Positions 1-6,512 of a stretch of DNA of 20,327 nt are shown here, one piece after another. Origin of the DNA: Alphaproteobacteria bacterium UBA3760 (GTDB taxonomy: Bacteria > Pseudomonadota > Alphaproteobacteria > Rs-D84); NCBI GenBank assembly GCA_002371155.1, contig DFGC01000014.1:1-20327 (forward strand), written 5' to 3'. Position numbers and translations under genes: made by a program. The notes beneath the pieces were generated by a model that saw nothing but the letters and a program-made list of their open reading frames with translations, made no database searches and was not told the DNA's origin. Numbering within the stretch: position 1 is the first letter of the stretch; the number at the start of each line of letters is the position of its first letter.

Positions 1-51
1 CACCGTCTACGACGGTCCCCCCCTCCGCGGGAGGGGAATATTCCGCCATGT

Positions 52-81
52 CGTCATCCCGGCGCAGGCCGGGATCCAGTT
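52..81 (+). repeat. 30-bp hairpin repeat unit, copy 1
   Basis: The architecture is flank CGTCAT (52-57), stem CCCGGC (58-63), loop GCAG (64-67), stem GCCGGG (68-73), flank ATCCAGTT (74-81). The AT on each side extends the helix. It matches the copy at 20296-20325 at 29 of 30 positions. Confidence 0.85.
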
Positions 82-139
82 TGCGAAAGCAAACTTGCGT
101 TATTTTGCTTTATTACACAGGTTGACGACAAATGTCGTC

Positions 140-169
140 AACTGGATACCGCGCGTCCGCGGTATGACG
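140..169 (-). repeat. 30-bp hairpin repeat unit, copy 2 (different stem, same flanks)
   Basis: Read on the plus strand it is AACTGGAT (140-147), stem ACCGCG (148-153), loop CGTC (154-157), stem CGCGGT (158-163), ATGACG (164-169). This is the same 30-nt layout as copy 1 in reverse orientation. The flanks are unchanged, but the stem sequence differs on both sides in a way that keeps all six pairs. Confidence 0.75.
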
Positions 170-201
170 ACAAAGCCGTCGGCACCGCCGACACATAAAT
201 G

Positions 202-271
202 AACTGGATCCTGACGGTCGTTTTTACGTTCTTTGCCGATGGCAAAGGTGTAAAAACTCCCTCAGGATGAC
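202..271 (-). repeat. Expanded hairpin repeat with nested inner inverted repeats
   Basis: It begins with AACTGGAT (202-209) and ends with ATGAC (267-271), like copy 2. The outer stem CCTGA/TCAGG (210-214/262-266) encloses two further inverted repeats, 220-227/250-257 and 231-237/241-247. It looks like the 30-bp unit with an elongated arm or an insertion in its loop. Confidence 0.6.
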
Positions 272-293
272 AAAACGCATCCGCGTTTTGTCG

Positions 294-313
294 CGTCATC
301 CGCCGGTATGACG
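294..313. repeat. Short hairpin repeat remnant
   Basis: CGTCAT (294-299) and ATGACG (308-313) form a perfect 6-bp inverted repeat around an 8-nt centre. It carries the conserved flank of the 30-bp unit on both sides and may be a shortened or recombined copy. Confidence 0.5.
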
Positions 314-316
314 AAT

Positions 317-341
317 AAAAAAACCGGTGCGATTGCACCGG
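317..341 (-). terminator. Rho-independent terminator of ctpA
   Basis: On the minus strand a perfect 7-bp GC-rich stem (335-341 pairing with 324-330, loop 331-334) is followed by seven T residues (complement of 317-323). It lies 22-46 bp after the ctpA stop. Confidence 0.85.
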
Positions 342-362
342 AAAACGTTCAACACAAAATTT

Positions 363-1817
363 TTATTTCTTTTTATTTTCTTTGGCATCCGCCTTGGCTT
401 TTTCTTTTGCCTTTTCTTTTTCGGCATTTTCCGCCGTCACAACCGCCCGCCGATCATCCACAGTCATCTGCATTTTAGTCATTGCGATAACCATACTTAA
501 ACCGCGTTGCAACTGATAATCGCGCGCGTCTTTTTCTTCCTCGGTCAAATCCTTTTCATCGACATCGTCGTCATCGTCATCTTTCTTGGATTTCGAATCG
601 GTTGTCTTAGATTTCTTAGTCTTTTTCGCATCTTCATTTTTCAACGAATTTTTGAAAGATGCCTCGGAATAATCACTGTCGCGTTTTTCCAAAACCTTGA
701 CCTTGCTCTGTAAAACCTCGACATCGGGGGTTATACCCTCGTTCTGAATAGAACGTCCACTGGGGGTAAAATAACGCGCAATCGTGATATGAATCGCCGT
801 TCCATCACCCAACGGTTTTTGTTGTTGCACACTGCCCTTGCCAAAACTTTGCGACCCCATAACCAACGCGCGACCGTTATCTTGTAATGCACCCGCAACA
901 ATTTCCGATGCCGATGCCGACCCATGATTTATCAGAACAACAATCGGTTTGCCATTTGTCATATCGCCCGCGGTTGCGAAACTGCGATCGATATCTGTTT
1001 TTTCTTTGCCACGCGTGGACACGATTTCACCCGAATCCAAAAATGTATCCGACACACCAATCGCCGCCGTCAAATATCCCCCCGGATTATTTCGCACATC
1101 CAACACATATCCAACGACCCCAGATTTCTCTAATTTTTTAACCGCGTCCGTCAATTCCTTGACCGTTGTCGCACCAAAATCAGAAATTCGTATATAACCA
1201 ATTTTTGGTGAATCTTCGTCCGAATCCGCCAATTGTAATTCACGGAATTTTACCGATTTAACCTTGATAATATCGCGTTTTAATGTAATTGTTTTGGGTT
1301 CAGACCCCTCGGTCATAATGGTCAAATTGACCCGGGTTCCGGGACGACCCTTCATTTTTTTGACCGCCTGGTTCAATGTCATATCAAAAACCTGTTCATC
1401 ATCGATACGAATAATATAATCGCCCGCCTTGATCCCGGCCCGCGCCGCCGGCGTATCGTCAATCGGCGAAATAACACGAATCGCCCCACGATCAGATGTT
1501 ATTTGAATACCCAATCCACCAAATTCCCCCTGGGATTTATCATTAAAATCCTTGAAATCATCGGCGTTCAGATACGACGAATGTGGATCCAATTCTGCCA
1601 ACATGCCGTTCATGGCGGCCTCTAACATTTTCTTTTCATCGGCCTCTTCGACAAAATTATCGCGCGCCGTTTCGAACACCAACGCCAATTTCTGCAATTC
1701 TTGGTAAATTTCTTCATCAGTCAAATGCACCACCGGCGCGTCATCTTTTTTATTTGCCGCAAACAAATTCACCGGAACAGTCGCCAATGCCGCACAAATC
1801 AGAATTTTTTTCAACAT
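363..1817 (-). CDS. ctpA: S41-family carboxy-terminal processing protease (CtpA/Prc type)
   Basis: This is a periplasmic serine protease that removes or trims C-terminal segments of exported proteins. In bacteria such enzymes often regulate murein hydrolases or process envelope proteins. The 484-aa product has a Sec signal peptide (cleavage near residue 20, LFA-A), an N-terminal helical region, a PDZ domain with GGLGIQI at about 100-106, and the S41 core. The catalytic Ser-Lys dyad is visible as GSASASE (Ser302) and SFGKGS (Lys327), with the usual 25-residue spacing. After about residue 395 comes a Lys/Asp/Glu-rich low-complexity tail with a six-Asp run and a terminal Lys-rich stretch, longer than in most homologues. 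AGGG lies 7 nt before the ATG. It is 103 bp downstream of envC, a pairing common in Alphaproteobacteria, so a joint role in peptidoglycan remodelling is likely. Family call is firm; the substrate is unknown. Confidence 0.95.
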   Translation of the reverse strand: MLKKILICAALATVPVNLFAANKKDDAPVVHLTDEEIYQELQKLALVFETARDNFVEEADEKKMLEAAMNGMLAELDPHSSYLNADDFKDFNDKSQGEFGGLGIQITSDRGAIRVISPIDDTPAARAGIKAGDYIIRIDDEQVFDMTLNQAVKKMKGRPGTRVNLTIMTEGSEPKTITLKRDIIKVKSVKFRELQLADSDEDSPKIGYIRISDFGATTVKELTDAVKKLEKSGVVGYVLDVRNNPGGYLTAAIGVSDTFLDSGEIVSTRGKEKTDIDRSFATAGDMTNGKPIVVLINHGSASASEIVAGALQDNGRALVMGSQSFGKGSVQQQKPLGDGTAIHITIARYFTPSGRSIQNEGITPDVEVLQSKVKVLEKRDSDYSEASFKNSLKNEDAKKTKKSKTTDSKSKKDDDDDDVDEKDLTEEEKDARDYQLQRGLSMVIAMTKMQMTVDDRRAVVTAENAEKEKAKEKAKADAKENKKK

Positions 1818-1861
1818 GAAATAACCCTTCCCTTCCTATACTTTTCTATCTATTACAGCAT

Positions 1862-1867
1862 ATTATA
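1862..1867 (-). promoter_or_regulatory. Possible internal -10 element upstream of ctpA
   Basis: A perfect TATAAT lies on the minus strand in the 103-bp gap between envC and ctpA, but no good -35 is found 16-18 bp upstream. No terminator is seen after envC, so readthrough from tyrS-envC is the simpler main route. Confidence 0.3.
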
Positions 1868-1920
1868 AAAAAAGATTTTCTGCAACACGAAAATTCACAA
1901 AATTTCAGCAAATAATAAAT

Positions 1921-2997
1921 TTAATTTTCTTCACGGAACAGACGCGCCGGATCAACCGCCCGATTTCCACGACGAACCTCCATATACATCTCGGACTTTT
2001 CCGGACTGATACGCCCAATTGGTTCACCCGCCAAAACCTCTTGATTGGGGACAACATCCAACCGCCCCATATTTGTAATAACGGTATTATATCCGTTTTT
2101 ATGCGACATAATCACAACACGTCCAAATCCACGGAAAGTATCTGCAAACTTTACCACACCGTCCGCCGGTGCCATAACCAACGCATCGCCATTTGTGCGA
2201 ATTCGCCATCCATCAGATGTCAATCCCAACGCCGTTTTTTCACCAAACCGAACTGTGATTTTTCCACGCACAGGCAAATTTAATTTCCGCCGCGAAAAAC
2301 GCGCATCCGCCGACATTTCAGAACTGCCGACACCGGCGGACAATTCAGAAATATTTTTCGCCCGTTCCGACAATGCCTTTAATCGTTTTTGTAATGCCGC
2401 CTGTTCACTTTTCAATTTTTCATTTTGCGCACTGCGTGTTTTCAATAATTTATCCAGCGCATTTCGTTCCAATGTATATTTTTTCGCGGTTCGGTCTAAC
2501 TTTTCTTTTTCGACATTTCGTGCATCCAAAATTTTTTCCAATTCGTCCAACTGTTGCGACGCGCGTTGAATTTCAGAATCAAACCGACCCGTCATTCCCG
2601 ACAACACCGACGATGCCAAAACATAATCGTGCATATCATCGACATCAAAATTCGGATGCCGTGCCATATATAAAATTCCCGACACAGAATCATAAACACG
2701 TCCCTGGTTCGCCGCCAATTCCTTGGCAATTTGGGCACGCCGCGCATCCAATTCTTTGATAGTATTTTGCATTTTCCCGCGTTGTTCTTCCAAATTGCTT
2801 ACTTGTTCCGCGGTTCGCACCAAATCTTGCTTGGTCTGGGCAACATTTTTATCAGACTTTTTAACCTGTTCTGCCAATTTTTTGTTTTTTTGTTCGACCT
2901 GTTTTATTTCAGTCTGGATACGCGACAACTCGCTGGCACAAAATGCCGGCGACGACACAACCACGCAACCGATTAAAATAATCAGTATTTTTTTCAT
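1921..2997 (-). CDS. envC: EnvC-like murein hydrolase activator (coiled coil plus degenerate LytM/M23 domain)
   Basis: EnvC proteins sit in the periplasm at the division site. They do not cut peptidoglycan themselves but activate AmiA/AmiB-type amidases. The 358-aa product has a signal peptide (residues 1-20), a long coiled coil (about 22-100 and 135-215, rich in Lys, Glu and Gln with heptad spacing) and a C-terminal LytM domain (about 240-354). Zinc ligands expected in active M23 enzymes are missing: the HxxxD segment reads GLTSDGWRIR, and the HxH region reads MYMEVRRG where active enzymes have a His. That degeneracy matches EnvC rather than an endopeptidase. The ATG starts 3 bp after the tyrS stop, so its ribosome binding site lies in the tyrS 3' end and translation is probably coupled. 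CtpA follows. The length is close to that of known EnvC proteins. Confidence 0.9.
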   Translation of the reverse strand: MKKILIILIGCVVVSSPAFCASELSRIQTEIKQVEQKNKKLAEQVKKSDKNVAQTKQDLVRTAEQVSNLEEQRGKMQNTIKELDARRAQIAKELAANQGRVYDSVSGILYMARHPNFDVDDMHDYVLASSVLSGMTGRFDSEIQRASQQLDELEKILDARNVEKEKLDRTAKKYTLERNALDKLLKTRSAQNEKLKSEQAALQKRLKALSERAKNISELSAGVGSSEMSADARFSRRKLNLPVRGKITVRFGEKTALGLTSDGWRIRTNGDALVMAPADGVVKFADTFRGFGRVVIMSHKNGYNTVITNMGRLDVVPNQEVLAGEPIGRISPEKSEMYMEVRRGNRAVDPARLFREEN

Positions 2998-3000
2998 TTG

Positions 3001-4212
3001 TTATTGGGCAACAACACGCAAAAATGTTTTCTTTCCTTTTTGAACCATATGTTCCGCATTAGATACGACGAATTCTTTATCGGTAATTTTTTGATTATCA
3101 ATTTGGATTCCGCCCTGGTCTATCATACGACGCGCATCAGATTTCGAATCGAACAAACCGGTTGCAACCAAGAAATCCAAAATTTTCATTGGTTCGCGCA
3201 TCTCTAATTCAACCGTCGGCACATTTTCCGCATTTGCACCACCGGCGAACAACGCCGCCGCAGCCGCCTCGGCATCGCGCGCGGCATCCACCCCATGTGC
3301 AATTTCGGTTGCAGAAAATGCCAAAATCTTTTTAGCCTCGTTCAATTCCGCACCTTGTAATTTAGACAATCTTTCGATTTCATCTAATGGGATTTCGGTA
3401 AATATTTTCAAGAATTTTTCAACCAAATCATCTGGGGTGTTACGGAAATATTGATAGTATTCATATGGTGATGTTTTATCTTCATTTACCCACACCGCAT
3501 TACCCGCAGATTTTCCAATTTTATTTCCATTTGCATCCGTAATCAGCGATGTTGATAACACAAATGCCTCGCGCCCTAATTTTTTGCGTATCAGTTCCAC
3601 CCCCATAATTGCATTTCCCCATTGGTCGGCACCACACAGTTGCAACACGCAATTATGTTCACGATACAATGTCAAGAAATCGACCGCCTGGAAAGTCATA
3701 TAATTAAATTCCAAGAAAGTCATACCATTTTCCAAACGTTTTTTAACACTTTCCATCGACAGCATACGCGGAATTGTAAAATCCAAACCATATTGCGCCA
3801 AGAAATCCAGATGGGAATACCCACGCATCCAATCATAGTTATCAACAATCAACGCGTCCGATGCACCCGACCCAAACCGCAAAAATTTAGAATACGATTT
3901 TTTGAGTCCTGCAATATTTTTTTGCAAAACATCCTCGGTCATCATGGGGCGTCCCGTATCACGGCCCGACGGATCACCAATGCGCCCCGTTGCGCCACCA
4001 ACCAACATTAATGGTTTATGTCCGTATTTTTGCAACCAGCGCATCATCATAACCGGCACCAGGTGCCCCACATGCAACGAATCCGCCGTTGGATCCGAAC
4101 CCAAATAAACCGCGATTTGTCCGTTATCCAATAAATCCGCCACCGCATCCATATTTGAACATTGATTGATAAACCCGCGCTCGCGCAATTCAAACATTAA
4201 ATTGTTTTTCAT
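3001..4212 (-). CDS. tyrS: Tyrosyl-tRNA synthetase
   Basis: This cytoplasmic class I aminoacyl-tRNA synthetase charges tRNA-Tyr. The signatures are the HIGH-type motif HVGH near residue 47, GADQWGN near 194, and the KMSKS-type loop KIGKS near 231. The C-terminal S4 RNA-binding domain spans about 340-400 (LVATGLFDSKSDARRMIDQG). At 403 aa it is within the usual bacterial range. I chose the ATG at 4212 over the adjacent in-frame GTG at 4215 because AAAGG sits 7 nt before the ATG but only 4 nt before the GTG. It heads the tyrS-envC-ctpA unit and has its own promoter at 4240-4268. Confidence 0.97.
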   Translation of the reverse strand: MKNNLMFELRERGFINQCSNMDAVADLLDNGQIAVYLGSDPTADSLHVGHLVPVMMMRWLQKYGHKPLMLVGGATGRIGDPSGRDTGRPMMTEDVLQKNIAGLKKSYSKFLRFGSGASDALIVDNYDWMRGYSHLDFLAQYGLDFTIPRMLSMESVKKRLENGMTFLEFNYMTFQAVDFLTLYREHNCVLQLCGADQWGNAIMGVELIRKKLGREAFVLSTSLITDANGNKIGKSAGNAVWVNEDKTSPYEYYQYFRNTPDDLVEKFLKIFTEIPLDEIERLSKLQGAELNEAKKILAFSATEIAHGVDAARDAEAAAAALFAGGANAENVPTVELEMREPMKILDFLVATGLFDSKSDARRMIDQGGIQIDNQKITDKEFVVSNAEHMVQKGKKTFLRVVAQ

Positions 4213-4239
4213 CACAAAACCTTTTTCTATCTCAGGGAA

Positions 4240-4268
4240 ATAATATCACGAAAAATCAAGCGTTGCAA
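4240..4268 (-). promoter_or_regulatory. Promoter of tyrS-envC-ctpA
   Basis: On the minus strand there is a -35 TTGCAA (4263-4268), a 17-bp spacer and a -10 TATTAT (4240-4245). The predicted start is about 20 nt upstream of the tyrS ATG. It lies just downstream of the terminator at 4341-4374. Confidence 0.65.
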
Positions 4269-4340
4269 CAAATGATATAAACAAAAAAACTTGGCAAAAA
4301 CAATTCGTGATAATATGTTGGGAAAACAAAAATAATAAAT

Positions 4341-4374
4341 AAAAAAACACCCGGGTTTCCCCGGGAATTTTTTT
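4341..4374. terminator. Terminator after the 178-aa gene, T-rich on both strands
   Basis: CCCGGG (4350-4355) and CCCGGG (4360-4365) form a 6-bp GC stem with a 4-nt loop. On the minus strand it is followed by seven T (complement of 4341-4347). The plus strand also has seven T (4368-4374). It insulates the upstream unknown cluster from tyrS, since both are read on the minus strand. Confidence 0.85.
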
Positions 4375-4378
4375 CATT

Positions 4379-4915
4379 TTATTTTGTGTTTGGACCAGCT
4401 TTTTCAACAATAATTCGATACGGGCCAACGTTATGCACACCCAACTTTTGTGACCAATCAATACGACCAAAATCATCGGATTGCGCATTTTTCCCGTTTT
4501 GACCATTATCAAACGCCGTAACCAAAACCGCACGCCGGAACGTGGCGTACGCCAGGACGTTGAACGCACAGATGTACGCACAGTCGTACGCACAATCCGC
4601 CGCAGACGCGTACGCATAGGCAAAGACCCAACCGCCCAATTTACCATCATTATTTTTTACACGACACCATGCATATCTACCATGTTCAGGCGACGGATTA
4701 CCAACCATCGCTGATGTTTCTGATGACAACCCATGTAATTCTGTGATATTTGGATTCTGTTTCTGTATCCCTGCAAAAGCATCCTTTACATAATTTATAT
4801 CATTTATTTTCACGCCACGATAATGTGTCGCAGGTTTTCCACCAACAAAAATACCAACCTGACCATTTTCATCGCGTTTTACCGTAATGTATTCTGCATC
4901 TGGCATAACCAACAT
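4379..4915 (-). CDS. Uncharacterised 178-aa protein with a Cys-Ala-Tyr repeat tract
   Basis: I do not recognise this family. There is no signal peptide; the N-terminal half is hydrophilic. A central segment (about 92-130) is dense in Ala, Tyr and Cys, with three consecutive four-residue repeats (CAYD, CAYI, CAFN) encoded by three 12-bp tandem units at 4559-4594. The start is supported by AAAGGA with suitable spacing in a leader shared base for base with the gene at 7532-7978. It is the last of three small same-strand genes and ends 5 bp before a strong terminator. The high Cys content in a non-exported-looking protein is odd. An overlapping minus-strand frame at 4246-4650 is its shadow. Confidence 0.75.
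   Translation of the reverse strand: MLVMPDAEYITVKRDENGQVGIFVGGKPATHYRGVKINDINYVKDAFAGIQKQNPNITELHGLSSETSAMVGNPSPEHGRYAWCRVKNNDGKLGGWVFAYAYASAADCAYDCAYICAFNVLAYATFRRAVLVTAFDNGQNGKNAQSDDFGRIDWSQKLGVHNVGPYRIIVEKAGPNTK
4559..4594. repeat. Three tandem 12-bp units inside a coding region
   Basis: The units are GTTGAACGCACA (4559-4570), GATGTACGCACA (4571-4582) and GTCGTACGCACA (4583-4594). They are in frame with the minus-strand gene and encode CAFN, CAYI and CAYD. Slippage between units would change the protein by four residues without a frameshift. Confidence 0.85.
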
Positions 4916-4946
4916 TTTATGTCCTTTTTTATTTTACCTTGTGTTT

Positions 4947-5096
4947 TTACCTGGAAATGCGTCCCGTGCGAACAAATTCCGCCAATGCACGCACCAACAA
5001 ACCACGCGTCCCACGCAAAATCAAGACATCATCGCCATTTATTATGCGCGCACAATATGTTCCGTCATTAAATTTATATAAATTAAATTTTTTCAT
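4947..5096 (-). CDS. Small uncharacterised 49-aa protein
   Basis: A short basic protein (MKKFNLYKFNDGTYCAR...) whose ATG at 5094-5096 lies 2 bp after the stop of the preceding 138-aa gene. A GGGGGA sits about 8 nt upstream, inside the end of that gene, which favours translational coupling. A longer open frame in the same phase extends to 5222, but that part overlaps the upstream gene in another frame and I discount it. The sequence has a mixed, soluble composition with a short hydrophobic segment (DDVLILRGTRGLLVRALAEF). No family is recognised. Confidence rests on the tight gene packing rather than on homology. Confidence 0.55.
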   Translation of the reverse strand: MKKFNLYKFNDGTYCARIINGDDVLILRGTRGLLVRALAEFVRTGRISR

Positions 5097-5098
5097 TT

Positions 5099-5515
5099 TT
5101 ACATCCCCCGGCTCAACAATTTTTCCTGTCGCAATCGACCATTTACAATCCGTTGCAAATTTTTGTATGCGATCAAATGTGGGACAAAACCACGCCGCAG
5201 TGCATCCCGTTGCAACATACACGCAAACACAAACCTGTCAACCAAAGGCATATTTTTAATAACCTGGCGTGCATCGCACACAACATCAACAAAATATAAA
5301 TGCCAATTATAAACATACGCGATATCAAATCCATTTTTATCATTTAACTCGATAAATTTGTCCCGCGGTTTTAATACAGGAATTGCCGCGTTTCCGGCAT
5401 TTTTTGTAAACAATGTGTATTTAGGCATAACAATTTCACGATCATTAAAAAAATACACAGTTGCCAATGGTTCTTTATCATATATTCTGATTTTAGAAAC
5501 CGTGTTTACTTTCAT
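5099..5515 (-). CDS. Uncharacterised 138-aa cytoplasmic protein
   Basis: No family is recognised. The product is soluble-looking, without signal peptide or membrane span. It has an N-terminal beta-rich region and a basic C-terminal half (about 85-138, with VDRFVFACMLQRDALRRGF). The frame opens at 5530, but that ATG would lie 2 nt from the T tract of the tsf terminator with no ribosome binding site. The ATG at 5513-5515 has GGGGA 7-8 nt upstream, so I use it. It is the first of three small genes (138, 49 and 178 aa) read in the same direction as tsf. There is too little space before it for a full promoter outside tsf, so expression may come from tsf-terminator readthrough or a promoter within tsf. 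Confidence 0.7.
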   Translation of the reverse strand: MKVNTVSKIRIYDKEPLATVYFFNDREIVMPKYTLFTKNAGNAAIPVLKPRDKFIELNDKNGFDIAYVYNWHLYFVDVVCDARQVIKNMPLVDRFVFACMLQRDALRRGFVPHLIAYKNLQRIVNGRLRQEKLLSRGM

Positions 5516-5532
5516 ATTGAAATTCCCCATAT

Positions 5533-5559
5533 AAAAAACCGCACTATCAAAGTGCGGTT
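5533..5559 (-). terminator. Terminator of rpsB-tsf
   Basis: On the minus strand a 7-bp stem (5551-5557 with 5539-5545, extended by two A-T pairs) and a 5-nt loop are followed by TTTTTT (complement of 5533-5538). It begins 10 bp after the tsf stop. Confidence 0.85.
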
Positions 5560-5568
5560 CTAATCAAA

Positions 5569-6438
5569 CTATTGCAACATTTTTGCAACTTCGTCCGCCA
5601 AGTTATCTTCGCGTTTTTGGATACCCTCACCCAAAACATAGTATGCAAACCCAGCCAATTTACCACCATGTTCCGCGATAACATCTTTAACCTTTTTAGA
5701 CGGATCCATAACAAATGGTTGTTCTTCTAATACAGATTCCGCATAGTATTTTTGCAAACGACCCTGCACCATTTTTTCAACAATGTTTTCAGGTTTGCCA
5801 TTTGTTGCGCCCGATTCAATGAATACACGGCGTTCGCGTTCAACCGCCACTGGGTCAACATCGGCAATCGTCATAAATTCAGGTTTATTTGCCGCGATGT
5901 GCATTGCAATTTTTGGTCCAATTTCATCAATGCGCGGGTCATTCCCATTTATTGCAACCGCAACACCAATTTGCCCCATGCCCGGCACCAACGCGTTGTG
6001 AATATAAGAATACACATGGTCACCATTGACCTTGGCAATACGGCGCAGATTCATATTTTCGCCAATTGTTGAAATTGTTGCCGCAATATCATCACGAACC
6101 GCCGCCAATGTGGCATCAAAATCGCCAGACAATTCCAATGCTTTGTTTGCGACATCGGCAACCAATTTTTGGAATTTTTCATTTTTGGCAACGAAATCTG
6201 TTTCGGCATTTAATTCCACAACACAGCCCAAATTATCGCATTTAACAACCGTCACCAAACCCGATGCCGCAACGCGACCGGCCTTGGATGCCGCCTTGAC
6301 AATACCTTTTTTACGCAACCAGTCCGCAGCCGCCTCGATATCACCATTATTTTCAATCAATGCCTTTTTGCAATCCAACATACCCGCGGCGGTTTTTTCG
6401 CGCAGTTCTTGAATCAATTTTGCTGTAACTTCTGCCAT
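5569..6438 (-). CDS. tsf: Translation elongation factor Ts
   Basis: EF-Ts is the cytoplasmic nucleotide exchange factor that regenerates EF-Tu-GTP. The 289-aa product begins MAEVTAKLIQELREKTAAGM with the N-terminal UBA-like domain (LRKKGI at about 41-46). The conserved EF-Tu-contacting TDFVAKNEKF motif is at about 79-88, followed by the two core subdomains. The open frame extends 22 codons upstream, but AAGGAA lies 6 nt before the ATG at 6436-6438, and the upstream part covers the intergenic palindrome. It follows rpsB, the classical order, and ends at a clear terminator. Length and motifs are ordinary. Confidence 0.97.
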   Translation of the reverse strand: MAEVTAKLIQELREKTAAGMLDCKKALIENNGDIEAAADWLRKKGIVKAASKAGRVAASGLVTVVKCDNLGCVVELNAETDFVAKNEKFQKLVADVANKALELSGDFDATLAAVRDDIAATISTIGENMNLRRIAKVNGDHVYSYIHNALVPGMGQIGVAVAINGNDPRIDEIGPKIAMHIAANKPEFMTIADVDPVAVERERRVFIESGATNGKPENIVEKMVQGRLQKYYAESVLEEQPFVMDPSKKVKDVIAEHGGKLAGFAYYVLGEGIQKREDNLADEVAKMLQ

Positions 6439-6477
6439 TGTATTTTCCTTTCTTGTATTTATATTAAAAATTTTTGC

Positions 6478-6499
6478 GTTCGGGGGCGCGCCCCCGAAC
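6478..6499. promoter_or_regulatory. Perfect 22-nt palindrome between rpsB and tsf (candidate attenuator)
   Basis: The two 11-nt arms 6478-6488 and 6489-6499 are exact complements, with eight G/C pairs at the centre. There is no immediate T tract on the minus strand (GCAAAAATTTTTAATA follows), so it is not a standard terminator. It could lower tsf output relative to rpsB, pause polymerase, protect the mRNA 3' end, or bind a dimeric protein. Confidence 0.6.
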
Positions 6500-6512
6500 A
6501 ACATTTATATTT

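Larger units (their letters stand above)
1..316. repeat. Non-coding mosaic of hairpin repeats
   Basis: I see no convincing gene in this stretch. It is packed with short perfect or near-perfect inverted repeats: 2-7/11-16, 22-28/32-38, 57-63/68-74, 121-129/134-142, 146-153/158-165, 178-183/187-192, a nested set (208-214/262-268, 220-227/250-257, 231-237/241-247) and 270-278/283-291. Several share the flanks AACTGGAT and ATGACG or their complements. A 66-codon open frame on the minus strand across 138-338 is made of these repeats and is not a credible gene. The region looks like a landing site for mosaic intergenic repeats downstream of the ctpA terminator. Confidence 0.8.

Noticed and set aside
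1..316. CRISPR array
   Set aside because: The repeats are palindromic units in mixed orientation, with no regular spacing, no constant direct repeat and no cas gene in the window.
138..338. 66-codon minus-strand open frame
   Set aside because: It consists of the hairpin repeats, has no ribosome binding site and crosses the ctpA terminator.
4246..4650. 134-codon minus-strand open frame overlapping the 178-aa gene
   Set aside because: It runs through the strong terminator at 4341-4374 and the tyrS promoter, is Arg/Thr-rich from a shifted reading of the repeat tract, and has no SD.
5097..5222. N-terminal extension of the 49-aa gene
   Set aside because: The extra part lies within the 138-aa gene in another frame; the ATG at 5094-5096 fits gene spacing and SD better.
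4379..5515. Toxin-antitoxin or phage module
   Set aside because: The three small genes show no recognisable toxin, antitoxin, integrase or phage motif; small size and clustering alone are not enough.
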